From: Bacillus sp. FJAT-22090
Lineage (GTDB): Bacteria > Bacillota > Bacilli > Bacillales_A > Planococcaceae
NCBI RefSeq assembly: GCF_001278755.1
Contig: NZ_CP012601.1
Location: 124,001 to 188,000, forward strand
Direction of reading: 5' to 3'
DNA: 64,000 bases
The position numbers and the translations under genes are program-made. Shown one piece after another: positions 28,687 to 41,533 of the stretch (position 1 is its first letter; the number at the start of each line of letters is the position of its first letter). Below the pieces are notes generated by a model, which had not been told where the DNA came from, did not search any database, and saw nothing but the letters and a program-made list of their open reading frames with translations.

Positions 28687-28701
28687 TGGAGGAGAAGTCA
28701 T

Positions 28702-29455
28702 ATGCGTAAACCTGTAATAGCAGGGAATTGGAAAATGTATAAAACCCTCACGGAGGCAAAAGATTTCGTAGAACTGTTAAAAGGAAGACAAGTAGATAGT
28801 AGCAAAGTCGAAACAATTATTTGCGCTCCTGCTTTGTTTTTAGACCAACTTGTCCATGATGCAAAAGATTCTTTTATTTCCATAGGAGCACAAAATATGC
28901 ACGAGGAAAAAGAAGGAGCTTTTACAGGGGAAGTAAGTGGTCCTCAGCTAAAAGATTTAGGCGTGAGCTATGTGGTCATTGGACATTCTGAAAGACGCCA
29001 ATATTTTAATGAAACAGATGACTCTGTTAATAAAAAAGTAAAAGCCGCATTTGAAAATGATTTAACTCCTATTATTTGTGTAGGAGAAACATTGGAACAA
29101 CGAGAACAAAATGAAACGGAAACCCTTGTTTCCAATCAAGTTATGTCAGCATTAGAAGGTCTTTCAGAAGAAAATGTGAAAAATTCGATCATTGCATATG
29201 AACCAATTTGGGCTATTGGGACTGGTAAAACTGCTACTGCTGATGATGCAAATGATGTATGCCAAGCAATTCGTGAAACAGTGCTTGATAGTTTTGGTGA
29301 AGAAGTTGCCAGCAGCTTGCGTATTCAATATGGTGGAAGTGTGAAGCCAGAAAATATAGAAGAATTGCTATCCAAAGAACATATCGACGGAGCATTAGTT
29401 GGCGGAGCGAGCTTACAAGTAGACTCATTCGTTAAACTTTTGGAGGCTGGAGAAA

Positions 29456-29463
<8 letters not shown>
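28702..29463 (+). CDS. tpiA: Triosephosphate isomerase
   Basis: A (beta/alpha)8 isomerase of 253 residues. Lys in GNWKMYKT, the catalytic His in [11 protein letters not shown], the catalytic Glu in [15 protein letters not shown], and the phosphate loop YGGSVKPEN. It begins 15 bases after pgk (GGAGGAG) and overlaps gpmI by 8 bases. Confidence 0.98.
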
Positions 29464-32292
<2,829 letters not shown>

Positions 32293-32323
32293 ATTTGAGC
32301 ATCACTTTTTACAACTGAAATTA

Positions 32324-32420
32324 TTTAGTTGGAAACTAGAAGTGTTTAGTTGGAAAAAAGACTATTTTAGTTGGAATTTTAGAGCATTTAGTTGGAAAAT
32401 TCACTACTTTAGTTGGAATA
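32324..32420. repeat. Five-unit array with exact 21-bp period
   Basis: TTTAGTTGGAA recurs at 32324, 32345, 32366, 32387 and 32408; the 10 bases between cores vary freely. It sits in the 3' untranslated part of eno, before the terminator. Confidence 0.92.
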
Positions 32421-32456
32421 TCCTTTTAATGTAAAGAGTTTAGAAAATAGTCATTC

Positions 32457-32496
32457 AAGGAGCGGGAAGTGACACAGTCACTTCTCGCTCTTTTTT
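32457..32496 (+). terminator. Terminator of the glycolytic operon
   Basis: GGAGCGGGAAGTGAC and GTCACTTCTCGCTC pair around ACA, followed by six T. Confidence 0.92.
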
Positions 32497-32527
32497 AATG
32501 TAGTAGTCACATTCTCGATTTTTATTT

Positions 32528-32860
32528 TGGACCCGTTAATTTCCGTTCTAGGCGGACGCTTTCCGCCGGCATGGCTTTAGCCGCTTCCTTCACTACGTTC
32601 AGTCCAGGGTCTTCAGCTCATGCACCTGCCGCTTCGCTTTCGGTGCAGAAAACATTTGCTATTCCTGCTGGAGTCGCCGCCTTCCACTCCAATCAACTAT
32701 TATCCGCTTTTCAATTAGAAAACCATCATGCCATCAATCGAGCAAGTTTTTATCACTTAAATGTTTTCGAATAGTATATATAGAAGATCGTTGAAAAAGG
32801 CGACACGCCCGCGGAAAGGGTGCCGTTTCAACGATTTTTCTTATTTATCGGATGATAATT
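32528..32860 (-). repeat. Dispersed repeat, copy 2 (inverted relative to 2090-2500)
   Basis: Reverse complement of the copy at 2.1-2.5 kb, with the same order of blocks. The middle differs: this copy has a CTGCCGCTTCGCTTTCGGTG stretch where the other has GACGAGCTTGCGCAGGAGCAA, and the MITE-like end block is shortened. No credible gene inside. Confidence 0.82.
32783..32840. mobile_element. Short derivative of the MITE-like element
   Basis: Only the two ends remain (GATCGTTGAAAAAGGCGACA and GTGCCGTTTCAACGATTTTTC-like end, each under 21 bases) joined by a short CCCGCGGAAAGG piece. The ~120-bp interior of the 2107-2284 element is missing. Confidence 0.55.
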
Positions 32861-32871
32861 ATTTAGTAGGA

Positions 32872-32903
32872 AAAAGCTCCTTAACGAATGTTAAGGAGCT
32901 TTA
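32872..32903 (-). terminator. Terminator of the membrane protein gene
   Basis: AAAGCTCCTTAAC and GTTAAGGAGCTTT are perfect arms around GAAT; directly after the stop at 32907 on the minus strand. Confidence 0.85.
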
Positions 32904-32906
32904 ACT

Positions 32907-34448
32907 TTAAAAGAGATATGGTCCAATCAAAAGAAATAATATTGCGAGATTCATAAATGTCGTATATAAAACGAAAAGATTGAACGTTTCTTCGGACACT
33001 TTGTAACGAACAAGGAACAAAGGAATGGTTGATAGAATCATAGCAAGTAACAAAAGTAATATAAAATGCCAACCTTCCGTTATGAAAGGAATGTTATGAA
33101 GGATGGATTGAATAGTTGTAAATTTAAACAAGGAAATCGATTGCATACTAAAAAGTGCGATAAGATGAATGGTAAAAGCAATTTTATATGATTGCTCCGG
33201 TTTAAATTTACCTAGTAAAAATAAACTACCATACGTTACGATAAATGTTAGAAAAATCCATACAAAAGAAAACATCGCTAATATAAATCCATGAAAGAGA
33301 TTACTTAATAAAGTATAAAAAGCGGCTTTATAATCTCCTTGCATGATTTCTTTCGTTTCTTTTTTCTTGATTTCCTCGGAGGATGAATATTCTAAAATGC
33401 GGTTGGAGCCCTTCATTTTTAAATAGGCAACCGTCTCCTCGTTTAATAGAATAGAACGTTCATAACGGTTTCCTACTTTAGTAACAGCATTTGCTTGGAC
33501 GGTATTATCTACTAAATCACCAACAAATATTTTGTTGACCTTCCCGAGAGAGGGGTCATACAATGAAGCAGAAAATGCTATAATCGGTGCTTGTTCACCT
33601 TGATATATCATAGGAGACTGAATATCGCTTAATGAGCTATTTGTTTCATTTTCCACAAAGGACAGTTTATCGAAGGTCGGTGATTGATGATTGCTTAGAT
33701 CGAATTGTGCTAATTCAATATTTTTTGTACTAGAGCCACCAGCTAATACTTTTTTATCAAGCGCAATAGCATAATTCTTATCTTTTAATTGAAAAATTTG
33801 CATTGATAAAAGGTTTTCTTGACCACTAACAGTAAAAGTAAATAGTTCTGATAACTCGTCGTTGGAGAGACTATACAACGTATAAAGCTTGTCTTGCTTA
33901 TTTTCAGTTACAACAAAGATTTGATCTTCAAGAATTTTAACAAAATTCACAGCCTCATCAGCTCTAAAACGTTGTTCTTCTTTAGTAAAAGGACTTTCTA
34001 ATATTACAATATCATTATTCTCCGTCCAATAAACAAGTGAATTTACTGTCTTTGAAAAGTTAGCAACATCTGAAGCGATAACTTTTTCTCCTGAAGTTGT
34101 ATTAGTATGAATAAGCGAATTTTCTCTTATAAAGTAGGAGTCCGTTCCATCGCTCCAACTATTTTTGTATGTATTAAGCGAATCAATCGTACGGTTTCTT
34201 TTACACTCTAACTCCTTGTCACACGTCAACACCTCTAGCTTTTTGAAGTCAAGCATGCTAATAGTGTATCCGTTTTCTTCTCGAACGCTTTGAAGTTTAG
34301 AAAAGTTACCTTCTATCGTTTCTAATTGAAAAGACCTACTCCATTGTTCGGATGGAGGATGAGTTTGTTCTTGTAGAGTTTCCCAATAAAGAAACCCTGT
34401 TATGCATACTATAATGAGTATACTAAGTCCTATTAATTTGTATTTCAC
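32907..34448 (-). CDS. Membrane protein of unknown function with large extracellular domain
   Basis: A protein of 513 residues beginning at a GTG (GGAAGG upstream). Residues ~4-22 form a membrane anchor (LIGLSILIIVCITGFLYW). Residues ~30-370 are outside, rich in short strands with recurring 'xVxSDVANFxKTVNSLVYW / QIFVVTENKQDKLYTLYSL' units that look like a beta-propeller. Four hydrophobic segments close the protein (~385-510). No catalytic motif is recognised. It is a single gene on the minus strand between the glycolytic operon and secG. A sensor or envelope-associated role is conceivable, but nothing here proves it. Confidence 0.75.
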   Translation of the reverse strand: MKYKLIGLSILIIVCITGFLYWETLQEQTHPPSEQWSRSFQLETIEGNFSKLQSVREENGYTISMLDFKKLEVLTCDKELECKRNRTIDSLNTYKNSWSDGTDSYFIRENSLIHTNTTSGEKVIASDVANFSKTVNSLVYWTENNDIVILESPFTKEEQRFRADEAVNFVKILEDQIFVVTENKQDKLYTLYSLSNDELSELFTFTVSGQENLLSMQIFQLKDKNYAIALDKKVLAGGSSTKNIELAQFDLSNHQSPTFDKLSFVENETNSSLSDIQSPMIYQGEQAPIIAFSASLYDPSLGKVNKIFVGDLVDNTVQANAVTKVGNRYERSILLNEETVAYLKMKGSNRILEYSSSEEIKKKETKEIMQGDYKAAFYTLLSNLFHGFILAMFSFVWIFLTFIVTYGSLFLLGKFKPEQSYKIAFTIHLIALFSMQSISLFKFTTIQSILHNIPFITEGWHFILLLLLAMILSTIPLFLVRYKVSEETFNLFVLYTTFMNLAILFLLIGPYLF

Positions 34449-34695
34449 GATATACCTTCCTTTTGCTATTATTTTATAAGTTTACCAATTTACCAATTTA
34501 CTTAATTCTCTATAGGTTGTGAATTTCCTTTTTTACTTTTTTGTGGATTGTAATCGATTAAATACATTGCTAAATTTTTTGATATATAATGAACCATTTA
34601 ATACTATACTGTTTTATCGATAGACTGTTGTATGTTCTAGTTTTTTTTGGTAAAATTAATATTGTTGTGAACGTTCTTATCAGGAGGTGGAATAA

Positions 34696-34923
34696 ATGCA
34701 TGCGTTTTTAATGATTTTACTAGTCATCGTATCGCTCGCATTAATCGTTGTCGTGTTGTTACAATCAGGGAAAAGTGCTGGTCTATCAGGAGCCATCTCT
34801 GGTGGGGCTGAACAACTATTTGGAAAACAAAAAGCTCGAGGCATGGACCTTGTATTACATAGAGTGACGATTGTACTTGCAGTATTATTTTTTATTTTAA
34901 CTATTGCTGTTACTAAATTTTAA
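34696..34923 (+). CDS. secG: Protein translocase subunit SecG
   Basis: A 75-residue membrane protein with two hydrophobic segments (residues ~2-21 and ~52-72) joined by the conserved loop [25 protein letters not shown]. It is the third component of the SecYEG channel. The ribosome site is CAGGAGGTGG. It comes before esterase and rnr as in Bacillus. Confidence 0.97.
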   Translation: MHAFLMILLVIVSLALIVVVLLQSGKSAGLSGAISGGAEQLFGKQKARGMDLVLHRVTIVLAVLFFILTIAVTKF

Positions 34924-34929
34924 AACAGA

Positions 34930-34972
34930 TCGCCTGACCGACTTCTGATTGGTTAGGCGTTTTCTTTTAAAA
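34930..34972 (+). terminator. Terminator after secG
   Basis: GCCTGACC and GGTTAGGC pair around an 11-base loop and are followed by a T-rich stretch. Confidence 0.75.
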
Positions 34973-35084
34973 ATTTTTACATACATATTAAGCTTGTATA
35001 TAGTAATGTCTGGCTACTGGACTTTTCCGTTATGAATGAAAGTAGTTAGAGGCATACTGTATTTTATATTGGAGGTATTTTTCT

Positions 35085-35831
35085 ATGCGAATCACAACGC
35101 CTAAACCTTTTTTCTTTGAAGCTGGTAAACGAGCAGTGCTTCTACTACATGGATTTACAGGAAACTCATCAGATGTACGAATGCTTGGACGTTTTTTAGA
35201 GAAAAATGGATATACATCATTAGCGCCACATTATAAAGGACATGGTGTACCGCCTGAAGAACTTTTGGAGACAGGTCCTACTGATTGGTGGAAAGACGTC
35301 ATGATGGCTTATGATCGTTTAAAGGCTGCAGGTTACGAGGAAATTGCTGTTGCTGGTCTATCACTAGGAGGCGTATTTTCATTGAAATTGGGGTATACAG
35401 TTCCTGTGAAAGGAATTGTAACGATGTGTTCCCCAATGTCCATGAAAACAACTGACATTATGTTCGAGGGTGTATTAAAATACGCAAGAGAATATAAAAA
35501 GTATGAAGGAAAAACCGACGAAGAAATCGAAAAAGAAGTAGAAGCAATACGGGAAACACCAATGGAAACATTATCAGATTTAAGAGATTTTGTTTATAAT
35601 GTACGTGATCACGTTGATCATATTTATGCTCCACTCCTTGTTACACAAGGTAAAAAGGATTCGGTCATTGATGTGAATTCGGCTAATATCATTTATGAAG
35701 AAGCAGAATCAATCGAAAAAAATCTAAATTGGTATGAAAATTCTGGTCATGTCATTACACTTGGTCCAGAAAAGGAACAATTACATGAAGATATATTAAA
35801 CTTTTTAGAGTCACTTGATTGGAATGTGTAA
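35085..35831 (+). CDS. est: Carboxylesterase (YvaK/Est30-like)
   Basis: An alpha/beta-hydrolase of 248 residues. The nucleophile is Ser93 in GLSLGG, the acid Asp192 (KKDSVIDV), and His222 (NSGHVITL). The HGFTG oxyanion motif lies at 22-26. Est30-type enzymes hydrolyse short-chain esters; the in vivo substrate is unknown. It is placed between secG and rnr as in Bacillus. Confidence 0.94.
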   Translation: MRITTPKPFFFEAGKRAVLLLHGFTGNSSDVRMLGRFLEKNGYTSLAPHYKGHGVPPEELLETGPTDWWKDVMMAYDRLKAAGYEEIAVAGLSLGGVFSLKLGYTVPVKGIVTMCSPMSMKTTDIMFEGVLKYAREYKKYEGKTDEEIEKEVEAIRETPMETLSDLRDFVYNVRDHVDHIYAPLLVTQGKKDSVIDVNSANIIYEEAESIEKNLNWYENSGHVITLGPEKEQLHEDILNFLESLDWNV

Positions 35832-35873
35832 AACGAACCAAAAGTGCACACGCTGAAAAAGGAGGGATGTAAC

Positions 35874-38186
35874 ATGGAAAATTTAAAAGATACGCTACTT
35901 GAATTAATGAGAGCAGATGAATATAAACCACTTACAATTAAAGAAATCGAGGAACATTTCGGTTATAGCCATTCGGAGGAATTTAAAGAATTGGTTAAAA
36001 CACTTGTTCAAATGGAAGAAAAGGGCTTAGTTGTCCGTTCAAGATCAAACCGATATGGTGTACCTGCACGTATGAACTTAGTAGTTGGAAAATTCATAGG
36101 GCACGCGAAAGGCTTTGGTTTTGTTGCACCAGAAGAGGATGGCATGGATGATATTTTCATTCCACCAACTGAAGTAAATGGGGCAGTGAATGGGGATACA
36201 GTACTTGTTCGTGTATCCCGTGAAACTTCTGGAGATCGAAGAGAAGGCTCGATTATTAAAATTACGCAAAGAGGAATTTCTAAGATCGTTGGTACTTTCC
36301 AAGACAATAAAGGCTTTGGATTTGTTATTGCAGACGATAAAAAAGTTCCAATGGATGTCTTTGTTGCAAAAGGTGATACACTCGGAGCAATTGAAGGGCA
36401 TAAGGTTGTTGTAGAAATTACGGATTGGCCTAGCGATAGAAAATCGGCAACTGGTATTGTCACGCAAATTTTAGGGCACAAAAACGATCCAGGAGTAGAT
36501 ATTTTATCTATTATTTATAAACATGGAATTACGATTGATTTTCCTCAGGAAGTAATCGATCAAGCGGAAGCAGTTCCTTCCGAAATCGATGAAAAAGATT
36601 TAGAAAATCGCAGAGATTTACGTGATGAAGTGATTGTTACGATTGATGGTGCTGATGCGAAAGATTTAGATGACGCCGTTACTGTGACAAAGTTTCCAGA
36701 TGGTACATTTAAACTTGGTGTACATATAGCGGATGTTAGTCATTATGTGACAGAAGGTTCACCTCTTGACCGTGAAGCATATGATCGTGGAACAAGTGTT
36801 TACTTAACAGATCGTGTTATCCCTATGATTCCACACCGTTTATCTAACGGTATCTGTTCGTTAAATCCACAAGTGGATCGTTTAACATTATCTTGTGAAA
36901 TGATGATCGATGGATCAGGAATGGTCACATCACATGAGATATTCCAAAGTGTTATACGTACAACAGAAAGAATGACGTACTCGGATGTATATAAAATCTT
37001 GGAAGAAAAAGATGCGGCTTTAATCGAAAGATACGAACCACTTGTACCGATGTTCGAAACGATGGCAGAGTTAGCAGCTGTCCTAAGACAGAAGCGTGAA
37101 GATCGTGGAGCAATTGACTTCGATTTTCCAGAAGCAAAAATTTTGGTTGATGAAGATGGTTGGCCAACAAATGTTGCAATTCGTGAAAGAACTGTTGCAG
37201 AGCGTCTTATTGAAGAATTCATGCTTGCTGCCAATGAGACAATTGCAGAACATTTCAAATGGATGGATGTTCCGTTCATTTACCGTATTCACGAAGATCC
37301 AAAGCCAGAAAAGCTTCAACGCTTTTTCGAGTTTTTAACGAACTTTGGACTTGTCGTTAAAGGAACAGGGAACAATATTCATCCGAAGGCATTACAGGAA
37401 ATTATCGAGTCCATTGAAGGAATGCCGGAAGAACCGGTTATTTCGACAATGCTTTTAAGATCATTACAACAAGCAAAATATTATGCAGAGTGTCTAGGAC
37501 ATTTTGGTTTATCAACGGAGTATTATACACACTTTACATCACCGATCCGTCGTTATCCCGATTTAATCGTTCACCGATTAATCCGTACGTATTTAGTAGA
37601 AGGAGATGTATCTCAACCTACAATCAACCATTGGGGAGCAATAATGGATGATATCGCTGAACATACTTCTAAACGTGAAAGACGTGCAGTAGATGCAGAA
37701 CGCGATACTGATTCATTGAAGAAAGCTCAATATATGGCGGACAAAATCGGAGAAGAATTCGAAGGTATCGTAAGTTCTATTACGAATTTTGGTATGTTCA
37801 TCGAGCTTCCGAATACAATAGAAGGTCTTGTGCATGTGACGAACATGACAGACGACTATTACCGATTCGACGATCGTCAAATGATGATGATTGGGGAGCG
37901 TGCAGGGAAGCAATTCCGCATCGGGGACGAAGTAACTGTACGAGTTGCCGATGTAAAAGTGGAAGAGTCATCCGTAGACTTTGAAATTGTCGGAATGAAA
38001 AAAGCATTCCACCGAACTCGAAAAGAAACACCAAAAGTTATACACGCGAAGAAAAAAGAAGGTTCTGGCAATCAAAGAAAAGGTACTTCTCAACCAGGCC
38101 CGAAAAAAGAAGTAAAACAGAAAAAGAAATTCTACGAATCCGTAGCTAAAAACTCACAAAAACGTAAACGATCAAAGAAAAAATAA
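35874..38186 (+). CDS. rnr: Ribonuclease R
   Basis: A processive 3'-5' exoribonuclease of 770 residues. The helix-turn-helix-like N-terminus (~1-60) and two cold-shock domains ([38 protein letters not shown]) precede the RNB domain, with the catalytic aspartates in [16 protein letters not shown]. The S1 domain is at ~635-715, and a Lys-rich tail follows. The ATG at 35874 has AAAGGAGG 9 bases upstream; the longer frame upstream lacks one. RNase R works with SmpB-tmRNA in trans-translation, whose genes follow. Confidence 0.97.
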   Translation: MENLKDTLLELMRADEYKPLTIKEIEEHFGYSHSEEFKELVKTLVQMEEKGLVVRSRSNRYGVPARMNLVVGKFIGHAKGFGFVAPEEDGMDDIFIPPTEVNGAVNGDTVLVRVSRETSGDRREGSIIKITQRGISKIVGTFQDNKGFGFVIADDKKVPMDVFVAKGDTLGAIEGHKVVVEITDWPSDRKSATGIVTQILGHKNDPGVDILSIIYKHGITIDFPQEVIDQAEAVPSEIDEKDLENRRDLRDEVIVTIDGADAKDLDDAVTVTKFPDGTFKLGVHIADVSHYVTEGSPLDREAYDRGTSVYLTDRVIPMIPHRLSNGICSLNPQVDRLTLSCEMMIDGSGMVTSHEIFQSVIRTTERMTYSDVYKILEEKDAALIERYEPLVPMFETMAELAAVLRQKREDRGAIDFDFPEAKILVDEDGWPTNVAIRERTVAERLIEEFMLAANETIAEHFKWMDVPFIYRIHEDPKPEKLQRFFEFLTNFGLVVKGTGNNIHPKALQEIIESIEGMPEEPVISTMLLRSLQQAKYYAECLGHFGLSTEYYTHFTSPIRRYPDLIVHRLIRTYLVEGDVSQPTINHWGAIMDDIAEHTSKRERRAVDAERDTDSLKKAQYMADKIGEEFEGIVSSITNFGMFIELPNTIEGLVHVTNMTDDYYRFDDRQMMMIGERAGKQFRIGDEVTVRVADVKVEESSVDFEIVGMKKAFHRTRKETPKVIHAKKKEGSGNQRKGTSQPGPKKEVKQKKKFYESVAKNSQKRKRSKKK

Positions 38187-38419
38187 GGAGCGAGAAATCG
38201 CTCCTTCAGACTGTAGACAAACAGCTTCCTTTCTAGCGCTTCGTGCGGGGGTCTCGTCTGTCTCGCTTATCCCGCAGGAGTCGAGCAGACGCTTCTCCAA
38301 ACCAAAAAATCTACTATTCTCAGGAAGAATAATATTGAGCTCAATTAGCAAACTTCCTTTTGTCTACAACCTGAAGGAGAGAAATTGCTCCTTTCCTACT
38401 TTTTAAAGAGGTGAATGAG

Positions 38420-38887
38420 ATGGCAAAAAAGAATGACGATAAAGTCCTTGCACAAAACAAAAAAGCCGGCCATGATTATTTTATAGAAGAAACAATCGAA
38501 GCAGGCATTGTATTGCAAGGTACAGAGATTAAATCGATTCGTAATGGCAAAGTACAATTAAAGGATTCCTTTGTACGCATTCGAAATAACGAAGCATGGA
38601 TTTCCAATATGCATATTAGCCCATACGAACAAGGAAATCGTTTTAACCACGATCCTTTACGTTCCAGAAAACTACTTTTACATAAAAAACAGATTAGCAG
38701 CTTAATTGGTGAAACAAAAAGAGAAGGGTTCACGATTGTTCCGCTAAAAATGTATATTAAAAATGGTTATGCAAAAGTATTGATCGGAATCGGTAAAGGA
38801 AAGAAAGATTACGATAAACGTGATGTGCTGAAGAAGAAGGAAGCAAAACGAGAGATTGAAAGAGCATTCAAGGCTCGTAACCAGTAA
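38420..38887 (+). CDS. smpB: SsrA-binding protein SmpB
   Basis: A tmRNA partner of 155 residues that brings tmRNA to stalled ribosomes. Typical features are [27 protein letters not shown] (parts of it) and the basic, lysine-rich C-terminal tail [17 protein letters not shown]. The ATG at 38420 (MAKKNDDK) is chosen over an upstream GTG in the ribosome site (AAAGAGGTGA). The 233 bases upstream hold a GC-rich repeat-like segment (38216-38290). ssrA follows after 95 bases. Confidence 0.96.
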   Translation: MAKKNDDKVLAQNKKAGHDYFIEETIEAGIVLQGTEIKSIRNGKVQLKDSFVRIRNNEAWISNMHISPYEQGNRFNHDPLRSRKLLLHKKQISSLIGETKREGFTIVPLKMYIKNGYAKVLIGIGKGKKDYDKRDVLKKKEAKREIERAFKARNQ

Positions 38888-38918
38888 GCGACTATCCAAT
38901 ACTGGTAAGATGTCTCAC

Positions 38919-38947
38919 TTGAATTTTGACCTAATTTGATGTATAGT
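38919..38947 (+). promoter_or_regulatory. Sigma-A promoter of ssrA
   Basis: TTGAAT and TATAGT with a 17-base spacer, 36 bases before the mature 5' end of tmRNA. Confidence 0.7.
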
Positions 38948-38982
38948 AAGCAATGTAACGAAGCTTACATTATTCCATAAAC

Positions 38983-39334
38983 GGGGACGTTATGGATTCG
39001 ACAGGGATAGTCTGAGCTTGAGTTGCGCGTCGGAGGCTCGGCTCCGTAAAAACGGACCTTATAATAACAGGCAAAACAAACAACAACTTAGCATTCGCAG
39101 CGTAAGCTCGGATCTGCTTTATCTATCCATCGCCCATGTGGCTAGGTAGAGCTCAACTTTAGTGGGATACGGTTGGCAGTGCCACTTGAGCTGTCAGCAA
39201 GAGATTTCCAAGTTAGCGTACAGGACGCCCGCTTATCGGCATAATGCTACGCGAAACTTTAAATAGGTAAGATACACGCGTAGAAGCTTAAGTGTTAGAG
39301 TTTCTGGACGCGGGTTCAAATCCCGCCGTCTCCA
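38983..39334 (+). ncRNA. ssrA: tmRNA (10Sa RNA)
   Basis: GGGGACG at the 5' end pairs with CGTCTCC at the 3' end, and the start GGGGACGTTATGGATTCGAC and the T arm GGGTTCAAATCCC are classic. The tag frame runs from 39070 to 39105 and codes GKTNNNLAFAA followed by TAA; the resume codon would be the triplet before it. The CCA end is not encoded. It rescues stalled ribosomes together with SmpB. Its 3' end is the integration site of the island that follows. Confidence 0.97.
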
Positions 39335-39335
39335 T
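39320..39335 (+). other. attL of the genomic island (tmRNA 3' end)
   Basis: ATCCCGCCGTCTCCAT matches CTCCCGCCGACTCCAT at 57643-57658 in 14 of 16 positions. Confidence 0.7.
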
Positions 39336-39374
39336 AATAAGAAATCATATGATTTCATACAGTGTCATGTGACG

Positions 39375-39412
39375 TAAAGCATAAAATTTCCATTTGGAAA
39401 CTTTATGCTTTA
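39375..39412 (+). terminator. Terminator downstream of ssrA
   Basis: TAAAGCATAAA-TTTCC and GGAAA-CTTTATGCTTTA pair, followed by a T-rich stretch. A second hairpin (TATATCCTTGCCA / TGGCAGGGATATA, 39455-39490) with seven T follows. Confidence 0.75.
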
Positions 39413-40205
39413 TTTTATTTTAGGAAATTTTATGCTTGAATATGTGAAATAATATATATCCTTGCCATTATGGCAGGGATATACTTTTTTTGTTTTAAGC
39501 GAAAATATATTTAATCTGATTTTAGACATTCAAGGAGCCGTCTATTCTTTCCAATATACCACCAATGTGGAAATAACTTTTAAGAATATTTATTTGATGT
39601 GGATGCTATCATTTTAGAGTAGTATGAATTAAGCGGAGACTTTACAACGAGTGGCAATTCCGTAAAATATGGTGCCTCACCAAATTAAAACATTTCTTCA
39701 TTATTACCGAGATGAATCTCTGCGAACACCTTTTTACTCGCTACTTATCTAAGAATGGAAAGAGGGAAAATTTTAAGGCAAAACCCTTATATGGCATGAT
39801 TTTTGCTGTTTTTTATTTTCCCATAAAGTTAAGGGAAGAAGGATTAATGCAAAAACGACTGAAAATCGAGCAAATATGATGGAATAAATGAAGATATTGT
39901 AGTTATTGAACTAGTTAAACCTGAATAAAGGGATTTTGAAGAAACTGATGAAATAAATATGAGTGTTGATTCTGGAAAGGATTAAAGCTCTTTTTGTTAA
40001 ACTTCTATAGCTCTCATGAAAATTAAAAAATGCTCAAAATCTAATAAATTGCATAACAAAAGAGACTCAAGAGATAGAACATAAATTTAGGATTGTTATG
40101 TATTAGATTCAAAGAATAAAAATTGAATAGAAGAATGAGAGTATATTATGTAGAAATCTGTAATATAATAGAATATAAGAAGAATTCAGAAAAAGGGAAA
40201 TAAAA
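39413..40205. other. Gene-free, degraded start of the island
   Basis: Apart from the second hairpin at 39455-39490 no gene is seen. Short frames around 39890-39985 (EDIVVIELVKPE, then EETDEINMSVDSGKD) are broken by stops and look like relics of coding DNA. Confidence 0.6.
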
Positions 40206-40529
40206 ATGCCGATGTATAGAAATCCTAAATTTTACGAATTAGAAGAAAAATTTTCAAATAGTGTTAAGGTTATTGGTGAGAATCACTCGTTTTATATTGC
40301 CTTGATTAATAAGCCTTTTCCAACAAAAATACTTTAGTACGATTGGAAAGTAACGTTAGATGATGGAACAGAGTTTAATGTTTCAATGGGGTCTGATAGT
40401 ATAACTTTTCCATACACAAGATTGGAGCGGATAACTGAACGCTTAGATAAGGTGGGAAAATACAAAAGAGATTATTTGGCTAATGCAATCAACGACAAAA
40501 TTGATGTAATTTCTAGGGAGTATAGATGA
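40206..40529 (+). pseudogene. Small gene broken by one in-frame TAG
   Basis: The frame starts MPMYRNPKFYELEEKFSNSV behind AAAGGGAAAT, meets a TAG at codon 44 (40335), and continues in the same frame as YDWKVTLDDGTEFNVSMGSD... up to a TGA at 40527. Without the TAG it would code 107 residues. No family is recognised. The ribosome site and a following gene 18 bases away suggest it was once the first gene of a small operon. Confidence 0.6.
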
Positions 40530-40547
40530 ATCAAAGGAGAGATGGTA

Positions 40548-41000
40548 ATGGCTTGGGGAATAATAAGTTTTGGTAATTATCAAGGAATTAGTATCCCACA
40601 ATTAGTATTTAAGGATCCTGACTACTTTTTTTGGGCAATGGAGAATGACGTTTTTAATGGAACATATTTAGTCCTTGAAGCAAAAGATGTATACAAAAAA
40701 TCGAGAAATATTAAAATCCCTAAATTTGGTCACAAAGCAGAATACGTTACCTATAAAGGAAAATTTCAAGACATAAAGTTGGTGCCAATAGAACGACCAG
40801 CGCATATAGGTTCAAGTTCTACTTTTCGAGAAGATAAAATTGATATGGGATTTGTTAGAGAGACTAAGGGTTATGATAAAAGAGGCGGAGAAATATTAAT
40901 TCATTCTTTAAAATCCATTCTGTTTGGAAGTAGTAATTATAGAATGAGTAAAAAGAGATGCGAAGATTTTTTTGAAAATCCATCTAACTTTACTTTATAA
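40548..41000 (+). CDS. Hypothetical protein with ExoX-C/DUF3820-like N-terminus
   Basis: A protein of 150 residues; the second ATG is chosen for its spacing to AAAGGAGAG. The first ~35 residues (ISFGNYQGISIPQLVFKDPDYFFWAMENDVF) follow the short 'fGkykG..i.ev...DpdYl.W' pattern found in DUF3820 proteins and at the C-terminus of exodeoxyribonuclease X-like proteins. The rest is basic and unlike anything I know. It may bind DNA. It is followed by a small gene 24 bases on. Confidence 0.6.
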   Translation: MAWGIISFGNYQGISIPQLVFKDPDYFFWAMENDVFNGTYLVLEAKDVYKKSRNIKIPKFGHKAEYVTYKGKFQDIKLVPIERPAHIGSSSTFREDKIDMGFVRETKGYDKRGGEILIHSLKSILFGSSNYRMSKKRCEDFFENPSNFTL

Positions 41001-41024
41001 CTAATTTGAATGGTGGGATGATAA

Positions 41025-41213
41025 ATGGATTATGAAGAATATTCTTATAGAACTGGTGACTATCTGTATCAAATTGACAAAGAACATTCTTGCATTACCG
41101 TATATAAATACTACACTGTTATTGATAATATACCTAATAACTACAATAGGGAAATTACTAGAGAGCAGTTTATAAAATTAGTATTGGATTACTCGGTAAA
41201 ATACAGAAAATAA
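41025..41213 (+). CDS. Small hypothetical protein, 62 residues
   Basis: Begins MDYEEYSYRTGDYLYQID behind GGTGGGATG. Tyr-rich, no membrane segment, no known motif. Same direction as the gene before, 24 bases behind it, so probably co-transcribed; the terminator at 41370 would close the unit. Confidence 0.5.
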   Translation: MDYEEYSYRTGDYLYQIDKEHSCITVYKYYTVIDNIPNNYNREITREQFIKLVLDYSVKYRK

Positions 41214-41369
41214 TTTATCTAGCTCTATATAGAAGTATCGTTACGTCCAGTAATACAAAGTTGAATGGATACAGGTATTACAACCATTCGAACTTCAATC
41301 TACAAGTTTTGTAGATACTAAATTGAATTGGAACTCTTTTTGGGTTCCTGATGTATTTTAAATAGCAAA

Positions 41370-41402
41370 ACAGCCCGACTTTTTAGAAGCGGGCTGTTTT
41401 TT
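41370..41402 (+). terminator. Terminator of the 40.2-41.2 kb gene group
   Basis: ACAGCCCG and CGGGCTGT are perfect arms with a 12-base loop; A run before, T run after, so it can work in both directions, also for the gene at 41534-42331. Confidence 0.85.
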
Positions 41403-41533
41403 CTATAATGAGTTAGGTAGAGGTTATTATTTTCTAATAATAAAAATGCAGGTATGAAGAAAACTTTTTCTTAAAAATTCTTTCACCGCTTAATCATTAT
41501 TTATTCATTCTTAAATTAATATCTTTAGTTTAA

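Noticed and set aside
32294-32432. Heptapeptide-repeat protein (FSWKxxx) coded by the 21-bp array
   Set aside because: The frame is open but has no start codon with a ribosome site, and the sister array at 19831 has a 20-bp period that cannot keep a frame.
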